A stretch of DNA of 64,000 bases from 13-2-20CM-66-19 sp963760225 (lineage in GTDB: Bacteria; Pseudomonadota; Gammaproteobacteria; Steroidobacterales; Steroidobacteraceae): assembly GCA_963760225.1 (NCBI GenBank), contig CAVXCD010000003.1, forward strand, positions 558,001-622,000, written 5' to 3'. Positions 45,092-53,901 of the stretch are shown piece by piece. The notes under the pieces were generated by a model that saw nothing but the letters and a program-made list of their open reading frames with translations, searched no databases and was not told where the DNA came from. Every line of letters begins with the position of its first letter. The stretch's first letter is position 1. The position numbers and the translations under genes are program-made.

Positions 45092-45981
45092 AGCGGCACG
45101 CCGCGTGGCTGACGCTGCTGCTGTGCGCCGCCGGGATGCGTCTCCCCGCGGCGCAGCCGGCGGCGGCGGTGCCGCCGGACGCCATGGCGCAAGCAGCAGC
45201 GCCCGGCCTGCCCGATGAGGAGCGCGTGCCCGGCGGGGTCGCGCTGCTCGCGGTTGGCGCGCCCGGCGGACGCGCGCCGCCGGTCACCTTCGCCGGGCAC
45301 CGCGTGCTGCTGGTGCGCCGCGCGGACCAGTGGCTGGCGGTGGTCGGCATCCCGCTGTCGCAGCCGCCGGGTCACGCCGAGGTGCAGGTGCAGGACGGTG
45401 GCGCCGCCGCCAGCGTCGTGGGCTTCGAGGTCGCCGACAAGCAGTACGTCGTGCAGCGCCTCACGGTGGCGCCGGCGCAGGTGAACCTGTCGGCGAAGGA
45501 TCTGGCGCGCGTCAACCGCGAGCTGCCGCGCCTGCATCGCGCCTACGCCACCTACACGGAAGTGCCGCCGGCGACCTTGCGGCTGCTGCCACCGGTGTCG
45601 GGTGTGCGCACGAGCTCGTTCGGCTCGCGGCGCGTCTTCAACAACGAGCCGCGCAGTCCGCACAGCGGCATGGACATCGCCGCCGATTCCGGCACTCCCA
45701 TTCACGCCGCCGCCGACGGCCGCGTCGTCGACACCGGTAACTTCTTCTTCAATGGCAACACCGTGATCCTCGACCATGGCCTGGGTCTCGTCACCATGTA
45801 CTGCCACATGAGCGCCATCGGCGTGCGACCCGGAGAGCGGGTGCGCGCCGGCAGCGTGATCGGCAAGGTCGGCGCGACCGGCCGCGCCACCGGGCCGCAC
45901 CTGCACTTTGGCGTGGCGCTGAACGCGGATTTCGTCGACCCGGCGCTGTTCCTGCCGCCGCCCGCCGCGGCGCCGCCGTGA
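45088..45981 (+). CDS. M23 family metallopeptidase
   Basis: 297 residues. Signal peptide (KRHAAWLTLLLCAAGMRLPA), a beta-domain (residues about 55-150) and a C-terminal LytM/M23 domain. The zinc site is visible as PHSGMDIAADSGTP (HxxxD) and GPHLHFGVAL (HxH), so it should be an active endopeptidase cutting peptidoglycan cross-bridges, unlike degenerate EnvC/NlpD activators. Start overlaps the xseA stop by 4 nt and its own stop overlaps the tadA start, forming xseA-M23-tadA. Confidence 0.9.
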   Translation: MKRHAAWLTLLLCAAGMRLPAAQPAAAVPPDAMAQAAAPGLPDEERVPGGVALLAVGAPGGRAPPVTFAGHRVLLVRRADQWLAVVGIPLSQPPGHAEVQVQDGGAAASVVGFEVADKQYVVQRLTVAPAQVNLSAKDLARVNRELPRLHRAYATYTEVPPATLRLLPPVSGVRTSSFGSRRVFNNEPRSPHSGMDIAADSGTPIHAAADGRVVDTGNFFFNGNTVILDHGLGLVTMYCHMSAIGVRPGERVRAGSVIGKVGATGRATGPHLHFGVALNADFVDPALFLPPPAAAPP

Positions 45982-46448
45982 CCGGCCCGGCCGACCCCGG
46001 CAATGACGCCGCCTTCATGCGTGCAGCGCTCGAGCAGGCGCGCACCGCGGCGGCGAACGGCGAGGTGCCGGTCGGCGCCGTGCTGGTGGCGGACGATGCC
46101 GTCATTGCCGCCGCCGGCAACGCGCCGATCGCCAGCCACGACCCGACCGCGCATGCTGAAGTGCGCGTGCTGCGCGCCGCCGGGCAGGCGCGGGGCAGCT
46201 ACCGGCTCGGCGGTACCACGCTCTACGTGACGCTCGAGCCGTGCGTCATGTGCGCCGCCGCCCTGGTGCACGCGCGCGTGCGCCGGCTGGTGTTCGGGGC
46301 CTGGGATACGCGCGCCGGCGGTGCCGGCAGCATCACCGATGTGTTCGCGCTGCCGGGCCTCAATCATCGCGTCGACGTGTTCGGCGGCGTGCTGATGGAC
46401 GATTGCGCGCGGCTGCTGCAGCAGTTCTTCGCGCAGCGTCGCGACTGA
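45978..46448 (+). CDS. tadA: tRNA-specific adenosine deaminase TadA
   Basis: 156 residues from GTG 45978. The zinc-dependent deaminase site is HAEVRVLRAAG (His ligand and catalytic Glu) and LEPCVMCAAALVHARV (two Cys ligands). The C-terminal FGGVLMDDCARLLQQFF helix is typical of TadA. It makes inosine at position 34 of tRNA-Arg(ACG), an essential step. Convergent with mltF, as in E. coli. Confidence 0.95.
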   Translation: MTGPADPGNDAAFMRAALEQARTAAANGEVPVGAVLVADDAVIAAAGNAPIASHDPTAHAEVRVLRAAGQARGSYRLGGTTLYVTLEPCVMCAAALVHARVRRLVFGAWDTRAGGAGSITDVFALPGLNHRVDVFGGVLMDDCARLLQQFFAQRRD

Positions 46449-46456
46449 CGGTGCGT

Positions 46457-47965
46457 TCAGGCCCCCGGCGTCGCCGCACGCGGCGCGGCGGGCGGTGCGG
46501 CAGGCGGTGCGGCGGGCGGCGCAGCGTGCCCCGCGGGGGCCTGGGGCTGCGTCGCGGGCGCGGTTGCGGGCGCGGTTGCGGCCGCGGCGGCTGCCGCCGC
46601 GGCGGGCGCCGGGCCGCTTTCCCCGGGCTGCCATTCGAGCAGTGTGAGAAAGCGCTGGATGCGGTCGACGAACTGCACCGGCTCCCAGCCGCGCGCGTAG
46701 CCGCGCCGCGCGCGGGTGTACCAGCGCTGCTGGGCGAGCAGCGGCAGGCGCTCGCGCACCTCGCTCCAGGAATCCGGATCCTTGCCGAGCGCCTGCGTGA
46801 TGATGCGTGCATCCTCCAGATGCCCGAAGCCGACGTTGTAGGCGGCCACGGTCAGCCAGGTGCGGTCCGGCTCGGCGATGCGCTCGGGGATCATCTCGCG
46901 CACCTGCGCCAGGTAGTGGGCGCCGGCGAAGATGCTCTGCTCGGGGTTGGCGCGGTCGCGGATGCCCATGGCCTGGGCGGTATCCGCCGTGAGCATCATC
47001 ACCCCGAACGCACCGTCGTCCGACTGCGCGTGCGGATCCCACTTCGACTCCTGGTAGCCGATCGCTGCCAGCAGGCGCCAGTCGAGGCCCCACTGTGCGG
47101 CGGCCGCCTCGAACCACGAGCGATACAGCGGCAGGCGGTCGGCGACGTGCGTCTGGAATTCGCGCGACTCCTCGTAGGCGAAGCGCCGCGTGTCACCGGA
47201 GGAGTCCTGCAGCAGCTGCGCCAGGCGTGCGGAGGCGCCGAGGTCGCGGAAGAAGGCGTTGACGCTCGCCAGCAGCTTGGGTGCGTTGCGGCGCACCAGC
47301 CACTGTACCGGGCGCTCCTCGGCGAGCGCGAAGCCCGCCAGCACGTTGGGGTAGAGGTGATGGGCGAAGGAGAATTCGCGCGCGTCGGTGATCGCGTACT
47401 GCGCTTCACCCGAATCGACGTCCTCCACCGGGTCCGCCGAGCTCGGCGCGGTCTCTTCCCACTGCAGCGCCGGGGCGACGGTGCTCTTCAGACGCTGCAG
47501 GATGCGCTCCTGCGCGCTGCCGGAGCGTACCGCGATGCGCGCGGATTCGAGCTGCAGCGTGTCGCGCGGGCGCACGCCGCTGCGCGCATAGACCACGAGC
47601 TGCGGGATGCGCGCGTAGGGGGCGGCCGCCTCGCCGACGCGGCTCCATTCGGCGGTGTTGCTGAGCGAGGCGGCGGCGATGTCGGCGCGTCCCGCGGCGA
47701 GCTCGCCCTGCATGGCGCGCTCGTCGGCGACCGTGTACATGCTGAGCTTGACGCGCAGCCGCGCGGCATAGGCGCCCGCCAGCTCGTACTCGAGCCCTTC
47801 GGTGCCCTGCGCGCCGAGGTAGTAGCAGGTCGGCAGGTTGAGCGTGACCACGCGCAGCTCGCCGCGTGCGCGGATCTCGTCGAGTGCCGACGACGGCCCG
47901 ACGCGGCCGCAGGCGGCGCTCACGGCCAGCAGGCCGAGCGCCGCGACGCGGGTGCATGCGCGCAC
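46457..47965 (-). CDS. mltF: Membrane-bound lytic murein transglycosylase F
   Basis: 502 residues from GTG 47965, chosen over an upstream start because GAGAGGAG lies 5-6 bp before it and the product begins with a lipoprotein signal (lipobox LLAVSAACGR). A periplasmic solute-binding-like domain (residues about 35-265, RGELRVVTLNLPTCYYLGAQ) precedes an SLT lysozyme-like domain with catalytic Glu in AIGYQESKWDPHAQS and the AYNVGFGHLEDA motif. MltF cleaves glycan strands and releases anhydro-muropeptides. An Ala/Pro-rich tail of about 60 residues at the C-terminus is longer than in E. coli. Confidence 0.94.
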   Translation of the reverse strand: MRACTRVAALGLLAVSAACGRVGPSSALDEIRARGELRVVTLNLPTCYYLGAQGTEGLEYELAGAYAARLRVKLSMYTVADERAMQGELAAGRADIAAASLSNTAEWSRVGEAAAPYARIPQLVVYARSGVRPRDTLQLESARIAVRSGSAQERILQRLKSTVAPALQWEETAPSSADPVEDVDSGEAQYAITDAREFSFAHHLYPNVLAGFALAEERPVQWLVRRNAPKLLASVNAFFRDLGASARLAQLLQDSSGDTRRFAYEESREFQTHVADRLPLYRSWFEAAAAQWGLDWRLLAAIGYQESKWDPHAQSDDGAFGVMMLTADTAQAMGIRDRANPEQSIFAGAHYLAQVREMIPERIAEPDRTWLTVAAYNVGFGHLEDARIITQALGKDPDSWSEVRERLPLLAQQRWYTRARRGYARGWEPVQFVDRIQRFLTLLEWQPGESGPAPAAAAAAAAATAPATAPATQPQAPAGHAAPPAAPPAAPPAAPRAATPGA

Positions 47966-47994
47966 GAAGCTCCTCTCACCGCACGGCTTTCCGC

Positions 47995-48000
47995 TAGAAT
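47995..48000 (+). promoter_or_regulatory. -10 element of tRNA-Ser(CGA)
   Basis: TAGAAT followed by the GC-rich discriminator ACCCGCCCC, typical of stringently controlled stable-RNA promoters. No good -35 box is seen. Between it and the tRNA a 10-bp sequence CGAGGCTCAC occurs twice (48016-48025 and 48030-48039). Confidence 0.5.
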
Positions 48001-48043
48001 ACCCGCCCCAAAAAACGAGGCTCACGACACGAGGCTCACTGTT

Positions 48044-48136
48044 GGAGAGGTACCGAAGCGGTCATAACGGCGCCGACTCGAAATCGGATGGTCGGGTAAT
48101 TCCGGCACGTGGGTTCGAATCCCACCCTCTCCGCCA
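48044..48136 (+). tRNA. tRNA-Ser(CGA)
   Basis: 93-nt class II tRNA with encoded CCA. Acceptor stem GGAGAGG/CCTCTCC, discriminator G, D-arm with GAAGCGGTCATAACGGC, anticodon stem CCGA(C)/ATCGG region with loop carrying CGA, a long variable arm (GGTCGGGTAATTCCGGCAC region) and T-arm GTGGG-TTCGAAT-CCCAC. Reads UCG serine codons. Lies between mltF and tagH, where E. coli has only the mltF/purL spacer. Confidence 0.95.
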
Positions 48137-48283
48137 CCTCACATCGTCGCGCTGCCTTGGCTACGCCACGCTCCTGCCGGGCAGCGCGTCGCACTATAGC
48201 CGCAGTGTCGCGCCGCGCGTCAAGCGCGACCCCGGCGCGCACCTCGCGGCTGCGCATGCCGGCGCCGCGCGCGCGCTGCGCGC

Positions 48284-49519
48284 TCAGGCTCCATCGGGTG
48301 GCTTCTTCAACGCCTCGCGGTAGGCGGCGGCGAACGCCTCGACGAACGTGTGCGGCAGATGATCCACCGGCATCTCGATGAGATTGCGGTAGAAGGTGGT
48401 GAACAGCTCCCAGTACTGCGCCTTGTCGGCGGAGCGCGCCTTGCCGCGCCGCGCGGCGCGCTCGAAGCGTGCTTCGAGCTCGGCCGGGTCGAGGCGGTCG
48501 AGAAACTCGACGAATGCGGCGCGCGTCGCCTGCGCGATGGCGGTCTCGTGCAGCTTGCCTTCGCCGATCGTCTCGCGCAGCCATTGTACCGAGTCGAGCC
48601 GTCGCCCCTCGTGCTGTATGAACAGCGCCACCATCAGGTCCTCGACCCGGGAGTTGGCGAGCGAGGGCCGCGGATCGTCGTGCTCCGGCGGCGGCAGCTC
48701 GATGCGGTAGCGGTTGCGGGTCTCGTCGCGCGTGCGCTCCAGTTCCTTGAAGCCCACCAGCGTTTCGCGGAACAGCCGGCCCGCGAGGTGCAGCAGACGC
48801 GTCTGTGCCTCCGCTGGCAGCTGCTCGGACTCGATGCCGGCACCGCGGCAGAACGCATCGAGCCCGGTGTGGACGTCCTCGAGTGCGAGCGCCAGCGCGC
48901 CGCCGTTCTTCTTCGGCTCGCGCGCCACAACTTCCGCCAGGCGCGCGAGCGACTGCGCGGCGGACGGTTGCGCGGCGAACTCGGCCGATTGCGCGAGCGC
49001 CTGTACCCGTCCGGAGCTGACCGTCTGGCCGTAAGCAGTCACCGGCAGTACCGGATCCAGGTCGATCACCGGCACCAGCAATTCCTCGACGTTGAGCGGC
49101 GCGCCGATGTCGCGCTCGGCCGCGCGGCCGAGCGTGTGCAGCGCGTGGATGCTGGTGGGCACCGCGGCGTCCGCGGCGTCCGGCTCGCGCTCCGCCTGCT
49201 CGAGCGCGGCCACGATGTGGTAATCGCCGATGCGCAGCACGTCGCCGTTGGCGAGGCGATAGCCGCTCGAGCCGCGCTTGGCGAGCGGCTCCATGTCGTC
49301 GTTGACGTATACCCCGTTGGTGCTGACGTCCTGCAGATAGAACTGGCCGTCGCGGAACAGCACGCGCGCGTGATGCGCGGACACGTAGCGCAGCGGATCG
49401 GGCAGCACCCAATCGTTGTCGGCCGAGCGGCCGATGGTGCCGCCCTCCACCGAGAACAGCGCGCTGCTGCGTTCGGCAAGCGAACGCCGCTGGTCACTGA
49501 CGATTCGCAGCCTGAGCAT
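48284..49519 (-). CDS. tagH: Type VI secretion system-associated FHA domain protein TagH (orphan)
   Basis: 411 residues from ATG 49519. N-terminal FHA domain (residues about 1-100) with GGTIGRSADNDWVLPD, SAHHARV and STNGVYVND, the phosphothreonine-binding loops. The C-terminal half is the TagH/ImpI-VasC conserved region (VEDLMVALFI, RAAFVEFLDRLDPAELEARF, YWELFTTFYRNLIEMP). In other bacteria TagH/Fha controls assembly of the type VI apparatus through threonine phosphorylation. No other type VI gene is in this window. It runs opposite to the tRNA and the DUF1820 gene. Confidence 0.83.
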   Translation of the reverse strand: MLRLRIVSDQRRSLAERSSALFSVEGGTIGRSADNDWVLPDPLRYVSAHHARVLFRDGQFYLQDVSTNGVYVNDDMEPLAKRGSSGYRLANGDVLRIGDYHIVAALEQAEREPDAADAAVPTSIHALHTLGRAAERDIGAPLNVEELLVPVIDLDPVLPVTAYGQTVSSGRVQALAQSAEFAAQPSAAQSLARLAEVVAREPKKNGGALALALEDVHTGLDAFCRGAGIESEQLPAEAQTRLLHLAGRLFRETLVGFKELERTRDETRNRYRIELPPPEHDDPRPSLANSRVEDLMVALFIQHEGRRLDSVQWLRETIGEGKLHETAIAQATRAAFVEFLDRLDPAELEARFERAARRGKARSADKAQYWELFTTFYRNLIEMPVDHLPHTFVEAFAAAYREALKKPPDGA

Positions 49520-49657
49520 GGTTCCCCGACTCAAAGGAGTCATCCGTTGCGGTGTAAGTACGCCTGCAGCCCCAGTTTCGCGCGGACGCGGCAGCTTCCC
49601 CGGCGCGCCCGGACATATAATGTCAGCGTCAAAGTAGCAGTGACCCCCCGCTCCGCC

Positions 49658-49996
49658 ATGGCAACCAGTCACATTTTCCGCATTATGTTCGTGAATCAGG
49701 GCAAGATTTACGAGGTCTACGCCCGCAAGGTGAGCCACGGCGAGTTGTTCGGCTTCATCGAGGTCGAGGAGCTGCTGTTCGGCGAGCGCTCCTCGGTGGT
49801 GCTCGACCCCGGCGAGGAGCGCATCAAGGGCGAATTCTCCGGCGTCAAGCGCACTTTCCTGCCCATGCACTCGATCCTGCGCATCGACGAAGTGCGCAAG
49901 CACGGTCCGGCCAAGATCACCGTGTTGGAGAGCGGCGCCAACGTGGCGCAGTTTCCCATGCCCATCTACTCTACGCCGCCCGGCGAGAAGAAGTGA
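49658..49996 (+). CDS. DUF1820 family protein
   Basis: 112 residues from ATG 49658. The sequence HIFRIMFVNQGKIYEVYARK ... FGFIEVEELLFGERSSVVLD ... FLPMHSILRIDEV is the conserved DUF1820 domain over the whole length. No enzymatic motif or membrane segment. The function is unknown. Its stop overlaps the purL GTG start, so it is translationally coupled to purL. Confidence 0.88.
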   Translation: MATSHIFRIMFVNQGKIYEVYARKVSHGELFGFIEVEELLFGERSSVVLDPGEERIKGEFSGVKRTFLPMHSILRIDEVRKHGPAKITVLESGANVAQFPMPIYSTPPGEKK

Positions 49997-52900
49997 CCGC
50001 CGCGCAGTCCATGCTGCAGCTCGCCGGACCGGTCGCACTTTCCGCGTTCCGCATCGCCAAACTCCTCGAGCGTCTCGGCGCGCGTGACCCCGCGGTCGCG
50101 GGCCTCGAGGCGCGCTACGTGCATTTCGTCGACCTGGCGCGCACCCTCGGCGCGCCCGAGCGGCAGGTGTTGGAGGCGCTGCTCACCTACGGGCCGCGGC
50201 AGCCGGCGGTGGCCGGCGGCGCGGGCGAGTGCCTGCTGGTGGTGCCGCGACTCGGCACGATCTCGCCCTGGTCGAGCAAGGCGAGCGAGATCGCGCAGGC
50301 GTGCGGGCTCGACGCGGTGCGCCGTATCGAGCGCGGCATCGCCTACCGTCTGCACGCGCGCCAGGCGCTCGGCCCGGCACGGCTGCTGCCGCTCGCCGCG
50401 CTGCTGCACGACCGCATGACCGAGCAGGTGCTGCTCGATGACGCCGCGGCCACGCGGCTGTTCGAGCACCACGCGCCGCGCCCGTTCACGCGCGTGTCGC
50501 TGGCCGCGGGTCGCCCGGCGCTCGAGGCGGCCGACCGCGAGCTCGGCCTGGCGCTATCGACGGAGGAGATGGACTACCTGCTGGCGAGCTTCGCCCGGCT
50601 CGGACGTGATCCGAGCGACGTCGAGCTGATGATGTTCGCGCAGGCCAACTCCGAGCACTGCCGCCACAAGATCTTCAACGCGCGCTGGGTCATCGACGGC
50701 GAGGCGCAGCCAGAGTCGCTGTTTGAGATGATCCGCTACACCCACGCGCGCCACCCGGCCGGAGTGCTGTCGGCCTACCGGGATAACGCCGCGGTGCTCG
50801 CGGGCGCAGACGGCGCGCGCTGGTTCCCCGCGCCCGACAGCGGCGTCTACCGCGCCAGCCACGAGCCAATCGACATCCTCATCAAGGTGGAGACCCACAA
50901 TCACCCCACCGCGATCTCGCCGTTCCCGGGAGCGGCGACCGGCTCGGGCGGGGAGATCCGCGACGAGGGGGCCACGGGGCGCGGCGGTAAACCCAAGGCG
51001 GGGCTGACCGGCTTCTGCGTGTCGCACCTGCGCATTCCCGGCTACGAGCAGCCGTGGGAGCGAGCGTTCGGCGCGCCGGCGCGCATCGCCTCGGCGCTCG
51101 ACATCATGATCGAAGGACCCATCGGGGCGGCCTCGTTCAACAACGAATTCGGCCGGCCGGCGGTGTGCGGCTATTTCCGCACCTTCGAGCAGCACGCGCC
51201 CGGCGATCCACCGCAGCGCGTGCGCGGCTATCACAAGCCGATCATGCTCGCCGGGGGCGTGGGGAACGTGCGCCGCATGCACGTGGACAAGGCACCGATC
51301 CCGGTCGGCGCCCAGCTCGTGGTGCTCGGCGGCCCGGCCATGCTCATCGGCCTCGGCGGCGGCGCCGCCTCCTCGCTCGGCAGCGGCAGCTCGAGCGCGG
51401 ACCTGGATTTCGCCTCCGTGCAGCGCGGCAATCCCGAGATGCAGCGCCGCGCCCAGGAAGTGATCGACCGCTGCTGGGCGCTCGGTGCAGACAACCCCAT
51501 CGCGCTCATTCACGACGTCGGAGCGGGCGGGCTATCCAATGCCGTGCCCGAGGCCGTGGCGCACGACGGGCGCGGTGCGCACCTCGATCTGCGCGCCATC
51601 CCGAGCGCCGAGCCGGGACTGTCACCGCTCGAGTTGTGGTGCAACGAGGCGCAGGAGCGCTACGTGCTGGTCATCGCGCCGGCGGCGCTGTCGCAGTTCG
51701 CGGCGCTCGCCGCGCGCGAGCGCTGCCCGTACGCGGTGATCGGCACGATCGATGCGAGCGGACAGCTCAAGGTGCGCGACCCGCTGTTCGGCAGCGACCC
51801 GGTCGACATGCCACTCGAGGTGCTGCTCGGCAAGCCGCCGCGCCTGACCCGCACGGTGGCGAGCGCCGCCGGCGCACCGCGGCCGTTCGACGCCGGCGCG
51901 CTCATCCTGCGCGAGGCCGCGTACCGCGTGCTGCGCCTGCCGGCGGTGGCCGACAAGACCTTTCTCATCACCATCGGCGATCGCACCGTCGGCGGTCTCA
52001 TCAGCCGCGATCAGCTGGTGGGACCGTGGCAGGTGCCGGTGAGCGACGTGGCGGTGACGCTCGCCGACTACCAGGGTTGCGCGGGAGAAGCGATGGCCAT
52101 CGGCGAGCGCAGCCCGGTGGCGCTGCTCGATGCGCCCGCCTCCGGTCGCCTCGCGGTCGCGGAGGCGATCACCAACATGCTGGCGGCGGACATCGCGACG
52201 CTGTCGCAGATCCGCCTGTCGGCCAACTGGATGGCGGCATGCGGCGAGCCCGGCGAGGACGCGGCGCTGTACGCGACGGTACGTGCGGTGGCGAAGGAGC
52301 TGTGCCCGCAGCTCGGCATCGCCATACCGGTCGGCAAGGACTCGCTGTCGATGCGGACCGCCTGGCGCGAGGCGGACGGTGTGCAGAAGAGCGTCATCGC
52401 GCCGGTCTCGCTGGTGGTGTCGGCGTTCGCGCAGGTGGCCGACGCCGGCCGCACGCTCACTCCGGCGCTGCAGCTGCACGAGGGCGCCAGCTCGCTGTGG
52501 CTCCTCGACCTGGCCGCCGGCCGTAACCGCCTGGGCGGCTCGGCGCTCGCGCAGGTGTACGGCGAGCTGGGCGACGAGCCCGCCGATCTCGACGACCCCC
52601 GCCGCCTGCTGCAGCTCACCGCGGCGCTCGCGGAGCTGCGCGCCGCGGGGCTGCTGCGCGCCTACCACGACCGCTCCGACGGCGGCCTGTTCGTCACCCT
52701 GGTGGAGATGGCGTTCGCCGGGCATTGCGGCCTGGAGGTCGTGCTGCCGGCCGGAAGCGCGCCGCTGGCGCAGCTGTTTGCCGAGGAGCCCGGGGTGGTG
52801 CTGCAGGTCCTGGCCGCGGACGAGCGGGCGTTCACCGCGGTGCTGGCGCGCCACGGGCTGCTCGAGCACGCGGTGCGTCTCGGCACGCCGCAGCGCGAGC

Positions 52901-53901
52901 TGCGCGTGCGGCTGCGCGCCGGCGAGCTGCAGCTCGATGAATCATGGGCCGAGCTGCGCCGCGCGTGGTCGGAGACCTCGTGGCGGCTGCGGCGGCTGCG
53001 CGATGATCCGCAATGCGCCGACGAGGAATTCGCGGCGCAAGCCGACGAGCACGCCGGCGGGCTGAGCGTCGAGCTCAGCTTCGACCCGCAGGAGGACGTC
53101 GCCGCGCCGTACGTCGCCAGGAGCGGTCGTCCGGCGGTGGCGATCCTGCGCGAGCAGGGCGTCAACAGCCAGGTGGAGACGGCGGCGGCGTTCGCGCAGG
53201 CCGGCTTCACCGCGCACGACGTACACATGAGCGACCTGCTCGGCGGGCGGCGCACGCTCGCTGAGTTCAAAGGGGTGGTGGCCTGCGGCGGCTTCTCCTT
53301 CGGGGACGTGCTCGGGGCCGGGGAGGGTTGGGCGAAGTCCATCCTGTTCCACGGCGCGCTGCGCGAGGAGTTCGCGCGCTTCTTCGCACGCAGCGACAGC
53401 TTCGCGCTCGGCATCTGCAACGGCTGCCAGATGTTCGCTGCGCTCAAGAGCCTGATTCCCGGAAGCGAGGCGTGGCCGCGCTTCGTGCAGAACCGCAGCG
53501 AGCAGTTCGAGGCGCGCTTCTCACTGGTGGAAGTGCAGCGCTGCGACTCGGTGCTGCTGGACGGCATGGCCGGCTCGCTGCTGCCGGTCGCGGTATCACA
53601 CGGGGAAGGGCGCGCCGAGTTCGCCTCGGCGGAGCTCGCCGCCGCCTGCCGCGGCAGCGGCCTGGTCGGCCTGCGCTACGTGAACCCCGACCGCAGCCCC
53701 GCCACGCGCTACCCGGCCAATCCGAGCGGCACGCCCGAGGGTCTGGCGGCGCTCACCAACCGCGACGGACGCGTCACCATCATCATGCCGCACCCGGAAC
53801 GCTCGTTCCGCTCGCTGCAGAACTCCTGGCGACCGGCGGACGCCGGCCGCTACAGCGGCTGGATGCGCCTGTTCCGCAACGCGCGGCGCTTCGTCGGCTA
53901 G
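49993..53901 (+). CDS. purL: Phosphoribosylformylglycinamidine synthase
   Basis: 1302 residues from GTG 49993, the usual large gammaproteobacterial form. Two AIRS-type repeats (KVETHNHPTAISPFPGAATG, GVGNVRRMHVDKAPIPVG) and a C-terminal glutaminase domain with Cys in LGICNGCQMF and His/Glu in IIMPHPERSFR. It converts FGAR to FGAM with glutamine and ATP in purine synthesis. The reading frame is intact and ends AGRYSGWMRLFRNARRFVG. The last 61 bp of the gene occurs again near 55.8 kb beyond the TIR gene. The stop CTAG is shared with the stop of the convergent TIR gene. Confidence 0.97.
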   Translation: MTAAQSMLQLAGPVALSAFRIAKLLERLGARDPAVAGLEARYVHFVDLARTLGAPERQVLEALLTYGPRQPAVAGGAGECLLVVPRLGTISPWSSKASEIAQACGLDAVRRIERGIAYRLHARQALGPARLLPLAALLHDRMTEQVLLDDAAATRLFEHHAPRPFTRVSLAAGRPALEAADRELGLALSTEEMDYLLASFARLGRDPSDVELMMFAQANSEHCRHKIFNARWVIDGEAQPESLFEMIRYTHARHPAGVLSAYRDNAAVLAGADGARWFPAPDSGVYRASHEPIDILIKVETHNHPTAISPFPGAATGSGGEIRDEGATGRGGKPKAGLTGFCVSHLRIPGYEQPWERAFGAPARIASALDIMIEGPIGAASFNNEFGRPAVCGYFRTFEQHAPGDPPQRVRGYHKPIMLAGGVGNVRRMHVDKAPIPVGAQLVVLGGPAMLIGLGGGAASSLGSGSSSADLDFASVQRGNPEMQRRAQEVIDRCWALGADNPIALIHDVGAGGLSNAVPEAVAHDGRGAHLDLRAIPSAEPGLSPLELWCNEAQERYVLVIAPAALSQFAALAARERCPYAVIGTIDASGQLKVRDPLFGSDPVDMPLEVLLGKPPRLTRTVASAAGAPRPFDAGALILREAAYRVLRLPAVADKTFLITIGDRTVGGLISRDQLVGPWQVPVSDVAVTLADYQGCAGEAMAIGERSPVALLDAPASGRLAVAEAITNMLAADIATLSQIRLSANWMAACGEPGEDAALYATVRAVAKELCPQLGIAIPVGKDSLSMRTAWREADGVQKSVIAPVSLVVSAFAQVADAGRTLTPALQLHEGASSLWLLDLAAGRNRLGGSALAQVYGELGDEPADLDDPRRLLQLTAALAELRAAGLLRAYHDRSDGGLFVTLVEMAFAGHCGLEVVLPAGSAPLAQLFAEEPGVVLQVLAADERAFTAVLARHGLLEHAVRLGTPQRELRVRLRAGELQLDESWAELRRAWSETSWRLRRLRDDPQCADEEFAAQADEHAGGLSVELSFDPQEDVAAPYVARSGRPAVAILREQGVNSQVETAAAFAQAGFTAHDVHMSDLLGGRRTLAEFKGVVACGGFSFGDVLGAGEGWAKSILFHGALREEFARFFARSDSFALGICNGCQMFAALKSLIPGSEAWPRFVQNRSEQFEARFSLVEVQRCDSVLLDGMAGSLLPVAVSHGEGRAEFASAELAAACRGSGLVGLRYVNPDRSPATRYPANPSGTPEGLAALTNRDGRVTIIMPHPERSFRSLQNSWRPADAGRYSGWMRLFRNARRFVG
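53841..53901 (+). repeat. purL 3'-end direct repeat, copy 1 (in purL)
   Basis: The last 61 bp of the functional purL gene, including its stop codon. It matches 55779-55839 at 58 of 61 positions in the same orientation; the three differences are all C/G changes. Confidence 0.9.
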
